Positions 56,241 to 64,000 of a stretch of DNA of 64,000 nucleotides are shown in pieces. Under the pieces are notes generated by a model. That model saw only the letters and a program-made list of their open reading frames with translations. It ran no database searches and was not told the origin of the DNA. The stretch is from Isoetes taiwanensis. Its lineage: Eukaryota > Streptophyta > Lycopodiopsida > Isoetales > Isoetaceae. Within the stretch, counting starts at the first letter, position 1. Every line of letters begins with the position of its first letter. Location of the stretch: assembly GCA_021234155.1 (NCBI GenBank), contig JAJEKV010000006.1, forward strand, positions 5,987,727 through 6,051,726, read 5' to 3'. The position numbers were made by a program, and so were the translations under genes.

Positions 56241-56972
56241 CAAAGCATGAATTCCTTCTTTCCTAGTTTGAATAAACCTACACATCAATCATAGAGATTA
56301 TGAGATGTAAATAAACTACATCAAAAGAAAACGAAAGTTGGGAGCCGCTGCATTCTTTGCAATCCTAAGAATGACAAAGACAGATGTGAAAACCTCAAAA
56401 TACCTTGGCTAAGGGTAGGAAACGTAATTGCAAAGACTGGAAAGGCTGGCTCTGCAAATCTGCCGAGCTCTATACCGCAGTGCAAACGCCTGTCTTTGAA
56501 TATGGAATACCTGAAATAATGTTACATAAAGCAAACATAGCAAGAAAAACAAAAACCTCCTCACCTGGAAGAATAACCTAGCAAGGGAAACAAAATTCTT
56601 TAGCTGGATAAATAACCTAGCCTCCTTCTGATAGTTCATCACAGCAGGGAAAACCTATGCTCAAATTCATGAAATTGCTTGGGACATCCGGTTGTCGATG
56701 AAAGTAAAATACATGCCGACTACCCATTTGAAGAAGAAACGCAAATTACCAACAAATTTAACGGCATGCCGCCTTGACAGCTGCAAGAAGGGCCGCAAAA
56801 AGTTCGGCATGGATACGGCAAACCCAAAATTGAGGATTTGCCACAAACCCGATTTTTAGTATACCATTAATTTTTTCCGGCAGTTAAAACCTTCGAAACC
56901 TTAGGAAATCAAGCCTAAAAAAAATCGAAAAAGTTTTTCTCCAAATCGGAAAAACCAAATTTAAACAATAGA

Positions 56973-59790
56973 TACTGCTATTATTATGTTATAGTCAAAT
57001 ACAAAACATGTGCTATTTTTGGAATTTTCAATGTATCTTAAGCTGGTTATAGCATAAATAAATAAATTGTTCAAGGTTGATCATTACCAAAAACTACCAC
57101 CAAGAAAAAAGTCTTCTTTGATATTTTCATTGCAATTACTTCTCAACATGTAAATGACATACAAGTCTTGGCAAAGGCTTGTCCAATTACTGGCTCTGTC
57201 ACAATTGTTACATTTCTCAGATCATATGGTAACAAAGCAACGCCTCTTAATTTACCAGAGACGACCTCACGGTGTAAGCCACATACGGCCGGACTATTAG
57301 GACAACGTGTCTATCTATGTCGCACATTGTTATTCAACAGCCCTTGCTGATCTCATAAATGTCCACGAAGTTTGGTTACGAATACTCGGTTTAGCAAAAT
57401 AGTGAAGAACACACCGATTTTCAATATTTACAACAAATCGAATACAATTTGTTAAAAGAGTGTTGCTAACCAATGCGTTCTCTAGAATTCAGAAATGGAC
57501 ATGTAGAATGGAGTGGCATGACTAATCATAGGAGCACATAAACAAGGTCTCGTTGGTTTACGACAGTTTGGCGAGGAGGGTGTGCAAACACATAAGGGGT
57601 AGGAGAGTTCGGTGTTCCTTTAACTCTATATAAGCCAAGTGCTAGCATGCCACACTCACACAAAAGACCTATAAATAATTCTTCATAATGTCGACCCCAA
57701 TATTTCTGGGAGCATCTATCCGCTCCAAAACTCTAGGATGTTCCTTAGTCATGCCTTCACTTGTCTCTACAAATCCACCGCTACTGCAGTTGTTCTACAA
57801 TGGATAGTGTGCTCCCATTGTAAAATGTAGAACGCCAGAGAGAGCACACAAAATCATCCATGTCACTTCAATATGGAATTATAATCCTCCGCCATGGTCG
57901 TTCTATGATACTTACACTAAGAAATTTAGTAATGACATGGAGACTGCTCTCTTCCCTCCATATATGCGGTACATAATAGGAAAGAACGTTAGGGTTCCTT
58001 TGATGCCATCTTTCACTATGTGAGTTTTAGCTATATTGAAATGTGGCCATAGATAGCGGAACCCTCGTGGTTTCTCGCATTTCAACTATCACATTTTCAG
58101 GTCTTGCCACCCAACAATTTTCTCTACTGGACATTGTCAAAATGGCATCCACATCACTTTTATAAGCTCACGGATGTGATCTCGTAATATCCAACCCGAT
58201 ACTTGGGTTCGCTTTGCATCAATTGGTTCTCACGCATATGAAAATATTACCACCTTCTCTGCGGTGCACACATGTTTATCTTTGTTTAGAGCAAAGAATA
58301 TAGCATATAACTTAACACTCCCTCTTATGTGAATTATGGAAAGCCTTCAATGGAGCAAAGACAATGACCTACCGCTTGAAGAATGCCAAAGATGCACTAG
58401 ATCTACTTCTCGTGTTGGCACCCCTTGAACAAAGAAGACATCGTTGAATATTCCCATGGATCCCCATTCTTTTCGGTTGGTTGATTTGGGCCCAACATGA
58501 CAATGGGTGGATTGGCAAATTTTGGCTTTCAAAGCTCCAACAAGAAGTAAAAAATATGGGCTGGCTCAAACTATGAAGTGATGCCAGGCTTGTTTTCTCT
58601 TTTAAAGGACCGTTTATTCCTTTGCTGCCCACTTTCATCTTCTTGACACTTTCATGCTCTCACCCCTCTTGGGATCAGATTAGATGGCCCAGGAAAAGGA
58701 CCTGATTTCCATTATTATTATATCGCCTCCAATGAGAAAGACAACGATCGGCTTTTGTGTAGGGTCCTTTTCCTCTCCGGCTCTAGAGAGTTCAGATAGA
58801 CAACACCCCTATAATAACCAACCAACACCTCTTTTCTATACTCTCTAAACAGTAAATAATGTCTCTCATTTCATTTCATTTCATTGTTTTAAGTCCTCGA
58901 AATATTTAAAAATGGTACATTGACCAATATAAAGTGAACTCTTACGATGGAGAGAATGGTGCCAAGATGACGACATGTAATGGATACATCTGTAAGTCTG
59001 CATAGACACACAAACAAAAAAAAATTCACATTAGATGTTGCCCTTTATAACGTTGAATCGAAAACATAAGACTAAAGAGATCTTTACCATGAAAGTATGC
59101 TTATTTTGCATTACAAATGCAAAATAAGCATGTTAATGAAGGTGGCGTTACCTGTAGTAATGCATCTAATTTTATTTCTAAGCATGTGATCTATTTCAAT
59201 ATGCCTTAACTGTAATCACAAATTACCTTTACATGCAACCTGCAACCCATATATGACCTATGGCCTAATTAGTAAACAAAGATAGAACTTCTTTATGCCC
59301 TAGCATCTGGATAGTGGAGATGTTGATATTAATATGACAGAAAGTTGGGGATTTGAACCCTTTGTATGCCAACATATTGCTTAATGTACACCAAAGCCCT
59401 CAATCTTTGTGTTCCCCAAACTCGGGGTTTGAGTAAAGATTTACTGCATCTTCAGGCAAGCATGGTCGCTTCTATATCAACATCAATCACTTCACAACTC
59501 CCAGCCAGCGCTCAATAATCTTACGATATGATTTCCAGAGCATACCAAAATAGACACCATATTCACATTAAAAATTTTAGCTTAACCACCAACGATCAAC
59601 AAACGGGTAAATACCTTCCAAGTGACTAGGATGTTAGAAAGCATCAAGAAAGCTTTGTATAATAATGAAGATTGATATTTCCACTAACTATTAAGTATCT
59701 TGATTTAAGAACAGCAAATTGGTTGAAAAAGTGACCATAAGGCCTGAAATCGAAAGAAAAGAAAAGATTAGATGTCTGTTATAGCAGATC
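56973..59790. other. long stretch without a recognisable gene
   Basis: I see no supported coding region on either strand. It contains short simple repeats, AAATAAATAAAT at about 57055-57070 and TTTCA units at 58865-58886. Confidence 0.5.
59330..59440 (-). mobile_element. possible tRNA-derived SINE
   Basis: On the minus strand a perfect B box, GGGTTCAAATCCCC (about 59347-59361), follows an A-box-like TTAAGCAATATGTTGG by roughly 10-20 nt. The spacing is short and no tail is seen, so this is tentative. Confidence 0.3.
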
Positions 59791-59899
59791 TTCTAATAAC
59801 GCTTAAATAGGTGTACCTCCCCAAAGAGAGGCACATATGTCTTATTGTTTTTAATAACTGGAAACAATGCCAATTCATAAATGTGCTTTCGAATAAGCT

Positions 59900-60098
59900 C
59901 ATGAAAATGCGTAAAACTAGAACAGGGAAATAAAAAACCCACACTGCTTATTGCCGATTGATACAAATGCACTTTGGTATAACTGTCATGGCAGCAAAAA
60001 TTGTTATTATAACAAGAGCTTTCCAAAAGACGAGTCTTGGGAGAAATATCACCATACCCCACGGTAGAAACCCATAGCGGATGGGGCCAATAACGCAT
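59900..60098 (-). pseudogene. K+ channel pore exon, frameshifted
   Basis: The minus-strand frame reads WVSTVGYGDISPKTRL, containing the K+ selectivity filter TVGYGD. The following helix continues in the neighbouring frame as WKALVIITIFAAMTVIPK, a plausible inner helix. One frameshift therefore lies within TCTTTTGG near 60025. The sequence after the filter looks more like Slo/BK- or KCNT-type channels than plant Shaker channels, but this is a weak impression. No other channel domain is visible nearby. Confidence 0.6.
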
Positions 60099-60099
60099 T

Positions 60100-60790
60100 T
60101 ACATTTTTAATGAGCTTTTGAAGTTTAAAGTTGACAAAAGAAAGGAAGGAAAAGGAAAGTAATATACATATGTAACAAATTATCATCAACTATCCTAGGG
60201 AACAAAATGGTAAGTGCAATTCCAAAGGATTTATCCATAAACCATTAGTCTGTCTCCTTCTTCCAACCATTTCTACAAGGTGCAATACCCTAGCACTTAA
60301 GCTCAAGAGAAATCAGCAACTTCTTTGTTACAACAACAAAATAGACATGACTTGCCAAAGCGTAACACATCCGGGAGGGCAATTGTCCTTGATTTCTTTA
60401 GCGCCACAAGTATATTCCAACTAATGAAAAATCCCAAACATCAATGAAGGCTGCATAAAGAAATTACACCAAAGGCTAATCAACTTTGCAACCACCAGCC
60501 AAGACGAAATTTATTGATAAAATAGAAGACATTTGTGATAAACATTTCAGAAACAGCAATTGAGCTAGGCTATTCAAAAGGATTGAAGAGAAAACCTCCG
60601 AAAATGAGAAGCCCAGAAACGTTCAACACATCTGATTTCAGTTTGAATCCTACGGACCGTCTACCATTTGATGTGCATATGCAAACCCTAAACTGATACC
60701 TCCACATGCAAATCGGTAACCTGCTCCATAGATTATAGACTTTAGGGTTCATAGACAGATAAAACATATCAAGAAAGCGAAAAGAATCCA
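60100..60790. other. possible intron, no gene recognised
   Basis: It lies between the pore fragment and the candidate first exon on the minus strand and could be intronic to one gene. There is no evidence to join them. Confidence 0.3.
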
Positions 60791-60794
60791 TACC

Positions 60795-61038
60795 TGGATG
60801 AATAAAAGGGAGCTTTCCGGCGTCCATAGCTGGGTAGCATTATAGTCACCTGTTTGGATGAGCTGAGCGGTAAAGAAGGGCAAAAATCTCCCAAATCGTC
60901 AAGAGTTGCATAGCTGAGATTAAGGGAGATGAGATTATGCCCTAGAGGGTATAAGGAAGGGATAAACATGTGCTCAACTCGCCAGAACCCTGACGGAAGG
61001 CGCGGAAGGAAGGGCAGAATCCGAGATGCAGAAGCCAT
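60795..61038 (-). CDS. candidate first exon, unknown product
   Basis: ATG at 61038 opens MASASRILPFLPRLPSGFWR and runs to YSSR before a GTATGG donor at 60794. The start, Ala/Ser/Arg/Leu-rich and without acidic residues, looks like an organelle-targeting peptide. The conserved-looking end (LPSYGRRKAPFYSSR) is not matched to a family from memory. It lies 700 bp upstream (minus sense) of the K+ channel fragment, but nothing ties the two. Confidence 0.4.
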
Positions 61039-61127
61039 AGCCAAGTCCGGCGGATAGCGTTTGTGTGGTGATAATGAAATTTTGGATGACCAGAGCCATT
61101 TACTGACGGCGGCCGGTTTTAGCGATC

Positions 61128-61225
61128 ATCAGCATATGCTAGGTATATGCCAGCATATACTTGAATATGCCCACATACCCACATAAACGAGGGTTTGCCC
61201 CCCTAGGGGCAACCCAAAAAAGGAC
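61128..61225 (+). repeat. dispersed repeat with palindrome, copy 2
   Basis: Second copy of the repeat at 52035-52145. It contains GGTTTGCCCCCCTAGGGGCA, a near-perfect hairpin. Confidence 0.8.
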
Positions 61226-62120
61226 GCCTCGCCAAGCATTATATTTGCAGACACCACCTATGCCAATTGACTATGCACAAGTGTGTTGGACATGAGCTCC
61301 TTTGGCGCTTCTTGGCCAAGCGGTAGTTTTCTGCCTACAAAACTTGGTCCCTAGGGTAATGTCAGCATTCTAAGTTCATTGGCAAATTTATTCTGTAGTT
61401 CCGGGATGGGCAAGTTGGCCATTCACTGTCAAGACCCTCAGTATAAGAGTTTAATGGAAATCTGCTCCCGAAAGGTTTTTAAAGATCCATCTTTTGGCAT
61501 CGAGGCCCTCTTCATATGTGACGACAGGGTTCCAAATCCTTTTTGAATCCGACATAGGAAAGGGTGTCATAGCACACCCCCTCCACCCAACAAAAAACCC
61601 CTCCAGGCAGCCTACTTAAGCATGATTTCATTAATTAGAGAAATTTGGAATTCTCGTTTAGCATGAAATAGGTTAGCGGGTAACCATACAAAGGTAAAAA
61701 GCGCTACCAACTGAGTAAAAGTTGGCGGTTTTTTGCACAAATTCTGCAAATGATTCAGTGTTCTGCGGAAATATAATTTTTACAGCTCATGCAAAGGTCC
61801 ATCGCCAGTAGAATGTAGTAGGAAGGAATGCTCAAACTTGTCGCAAGAATCGCGAACGCGATGTTTCGCAGCTGAAAGGAGACAAAATTATGAGCCTTTT
61901 ATTAAGACCATATGAGAGCATTGTGTTAAAATAAGGTACCGCGGAGCAAGCATATCACAAAAAATTCAGTATTTAAAGCCATATAATTGCTACAGAGGAT
62001 CGCGGTCGCGATTATTTTTAGCATTAAACATATGGTAAAAGCTATGGTTGAAGACAAAAAGATATGGTAATACATATTCCTGAAACCAAAATTTTCATTG
62101 AAGGAAGTAATATACAACAT
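61226..62120. other. no gene seen
   Basis: Nothing supportable on either strand. Confidence 0.45.
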
Positions 62121-62393
62121 TCATTATTGTGATTGTGTTTCAGATACTTGATCAGGTATCACATCCATTTCATTGGCCATGCGAATGACATGCTCTCTAC
62201 CCAATTCCATAGCTTGTGTTGTGTCCATCTCTGAAATACTTTTGTGGCGTCACGGAATCTCAACACCTATGGCGTTTTGCGATCTTATTGCCAGATGTGA
62301 ATCGGGCTCCCATTTATCATCATCATCCTTTGCCTTTGCCCGCCTATAAGTTCCTTTTCGGATTCAAAGAGCAATCTGCGTGGATGAGAGAGC

Positions 62394-63318
62394 TTACGCT
62401 TCTTCTTTGGTGTACTGATGCTCTTGTGTCCCGAGAACCTCATCTTCGTCAGTTTCCATGTGCTGTTGGTATGCTTCCATGTGCTGGTGGTCTGTTTCCA
62501 TGTGTTCTGCGCCCACGTATTCAAACTTATGTTCGCCTGTCAAGAAAGGCATGTACCCATCAAGCTTCTCATTAAGTGCACTCAATTTTTGAAAAGTGGG
62601 CTCCAGGGCTTCTATACCTTTTTCAGTCTCTTCAAGCAAGCGCTTTGTTTCTTGCATTCTCTCTTCGTAGGACTTAGCATCGAGGTTCTCCAAAATGGAA
62701 TCGGGTTTGATAGATCGTGTTTTGGGTGATCTTCGATGTTGGGCTGGATCAGGCTCAACATTCTCTGCTTTCTCTTCTTCTTCAAACCCCCCCGTACTTT
62801 GATTGGCCATTTTCTCAAGCGTTTCCAAGAACGCCCTCAGGAAACGGCACACTTTACCTGAACTTTCGAAGGCCACGCTCTTTTTGCCTTGCATAAGAGC
62901 AACACGAGAAGCTGTCCCAGCCGAAAAGAAATCCAGAACGCAACCATCAGTCGGCACCAGCTGTTCAACAATATGGTAGGCATACGAGGTTTTCAGCTGA
63001 CATTTCAATACAAGATCTCCTTCCATTGCCGCCCATTTGAATCTTGGTTTGCCTGTAAAAAGAGTCTGAAATTTCTTTTTTATCTTCTCATCGGCATTCT
63101 CATTACCTGTTAGCGGCATTGGAGGCAATGGTGTTGACTTAGGAGCCTTGCCGTGTGGAGATAGGCGAAGCTCCAGCTCTGGTTGCACAGGTGCTACCCG
63201 AACATCACTCCTGTTAATGCACATATGACTAATAAAGTACTGATGTTCTTTCACCCTTCGTTTGCTCTCCCATCCCATTTCTTCATAAGAACCTAAAGAT
63301 AGGTAGCCACCGCCCTGA
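62394..63318 (-). CDS. methyltransferase-motif protein, exon(s), partial
   Basis: An open frame of about 308 codons begins after a CAAATTCAG acceptor-like site near 63320, so upstream exons are expected. Around residue 115-145 it reads QLVPTDGCVLDFFSAGTASRV..., then KKSVAFESS. This resembles motif I of amino-methyltransferases (LDFFSGSGT followed by a second strand with an acidic end). The catalytic DPPY-type motif is not seen, so activity is doubtful. The C-terminus is a charged coiled-coil-like region (SYEERMQETKRLLEETEKG) followed by HME/HQ repeats. The end may splice at GTAAGC (62394 area) to an exon starting near 62261 after TATTTCAG. Neighbour: a LINE tail only about 30 bp upstream. Confidence 0.5.
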
Positions 63319-63346
63319 ATTTGCTTCTGACTGTACAAGCAATTGG

Positions 63347-63375
63347 GTAAATTTAATTTAATTTAATTTAATTTT
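63347..63375 (-). repeat. (AATTT)n LINE tail
   Basis: Five ATTTA-type units at the end of the LINE. Confidence 0.9.
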
Positions 63376-63428
63376 TGTCTAATGCTCACTTGGGCCTCGA
63401 GGGGCCATGGAGCACATGAACATATTGT

Positions 63429-64000
63429 TTACAGATTTAACAAGAACGAGCGGTGAGTATCCACTGCTCTAACATAAGGACCTAAGGTCAATGGTGGTAG
63501 TTGCAGTAATGAAAAGAAATCTGATGCATAAATCCCAAAATTGTTTCTGATGTGTGCATATTCCGGGCAGCTCATAAATACATGTCCCTCATCCTCAATG
63601 TGACCTGATTCACATACCTTGCATGTGCGGTCTTCAGGTTGTGTATTTGTCCATCTCCCTAATTCGATTTCGAGTCTATGAGATCCCGTTCTATAGCGGG
63701 CCAGCAGGCTTCTTTGTTGTTTAGGTAGACTTGCTAACAGGTAATTCTGACTCTCAATAGTGGCCACTGGATTCACGTTCTGTTGGTACTGTGTCATCCT
63801 TTTACCAGGATCAGCCCATAAAATATCAATAGCATGCTTCTCAACCAGAGATCGAACTTCCTTCTTCTCGGTTGGCCATGATGTGATGCCCCATCTGAGT
63901 GCCCATGCCTTGAGTTTATTGCTCCAGTCCGACTGCATTAGTGCTATATGTGATAGGCGGTCGTCATCTTGCTCATTCACTCTATTGAAAAAATTGATTG
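63429..64000 (-). CDS. LINE C-terminal domain, partial
   Basis: The open frame continues beyond the right edge (about 190 codons visible) and ends RSFLLNL. It has SLLARYRTGSHRLEIELGRW, then a PED turn and CKVCESGHIEDEGHVFMSCP, a C-terminal zinc-binding module that follows the RT in several LINE clades. Composition is near that of the surroundings, unlike its GC-rich relative at 30532-36278. RT and endonuclease would lie outside the window. No stop or frameshift is visible in this part, so the element may be younger than the others. Confidence 0.75.
   Translation of the reverse strand, partial: INFFNRVNEQDDDRLSHIALMQSDWSNKLKAWALRWGITSWPTEKKEVRSLVEKHAIDILWADPGKRMTQYQQNVNPVATIESQNYLLASLPKQQRSLLARYRTGSHRLEIELGRWTNTQPEDRTCKVCESGHIEDEGHVFMSCPEYAHIRNNFGIYASDFFSLLQLPPLTLGPYVRAVDTHRSFLLNL

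Larger units (their letters stand above)
52279..56972 (-). mobile_element. candidate non-autonomous Helitron (4.7 kb)
   Basis: Reading the minus strand, a 5' end A|TCTATTGTTTAAATTTGG at 56972 and a hairpin-CTAG|T 3' end at 52279 have correct orientation and A/T flanks. No Rep or helicase motif is seen in between. The interior is AT-rich and full of local direct duplications. Pairing of these two ends is an inference, since intervening elements cannot be excluded. Confidence 0.45.
63347..64000 (-). mobile_element. LINE 3' part, runs off right edge
   Basis: C-terminal coding sequence is followed by a short 3' UTR with a GGCCCCTCGAGGCC-like hairpin (63392-63406) and an AATTT microsatellite tail (63347-63375). 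The short UTR and microsatellite tail are shared in style with the GC-rich LINE. Confidence 0.8.

Overview
The window reads as an AT-rich, repeat-dominated nuclear region of a land plant. Plant-type host genes are visible: a universal-stress-protein domain gene, an OSCA/CSC1-like channel exon, a K+ channel pore and GT-AG introns. The mixture of plant CACTA, MULE, hAT, L1 and Helitron elements with LINEs whose C-termini I associate with animal or early-plant lineages makes a fern or other seed-free vascular plant my best guess. That identification is an inference.

Layout. 1-12742 is a minus-strand Ty3/gypsy retrotransposon with the order gag, protease, RNase H, then RT and a second RNase H. 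A 7.74-kb CACTA-like element (1450-9193) splits it exactly inside a coding 9-bp minisatellite, with a 3-bp target duplication. That insert carries a SINE, a degraded LINE fragment and local duplications. A 5.52-kb hAT element (12743-18263), with a perfect 8-bp target duplication and an apparently intact transposase of about 852 residues, sits in the gypsy leader. 19.0-21.4 kb holds a broken OSCA-like exon (+) and four exons of a USP-domain gene (-). 22720-25740 is a decayed Mutator-like element with terminal inverted repeats.

26059-36862 is a tandem triplication (about 1.6-1.7 kb units) of the end of a minus-strand gene that seems to carry a ParB-like domain. The third unit is split by a GC-rich, 5.7-kb LINE (30532-36278). 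The rest of that gene continues to 37861. A 7.8-kb L1-type LINE with 12-bp target duplications and a poly(A) tail fills 38883-46711. A 5'-truncated antisense copy of the GC-rich LINE lies at 47342-48090.

48.2-57.0 kb contains Helitron-like termini: a 17-nt hairpin followed by CTAG before a T, three times on the minus strand, and two related 5' TC ends. One 3' end abuts a 5' end exactly. The same stretch has palindrome arrays and many local duplications. 57-64 kb holds a K+ channel pore fragment, a candidate first exon, a gene with a methyltransferase-like motif, and the C-terminus of a LINE related to the GC-rich one.

How the parts relate: almost everything is explained by nested insertion followed by decay. 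The hAT transposase is the only mobile-element protein that still looks complete. The host genes seen are partial or disrupted.
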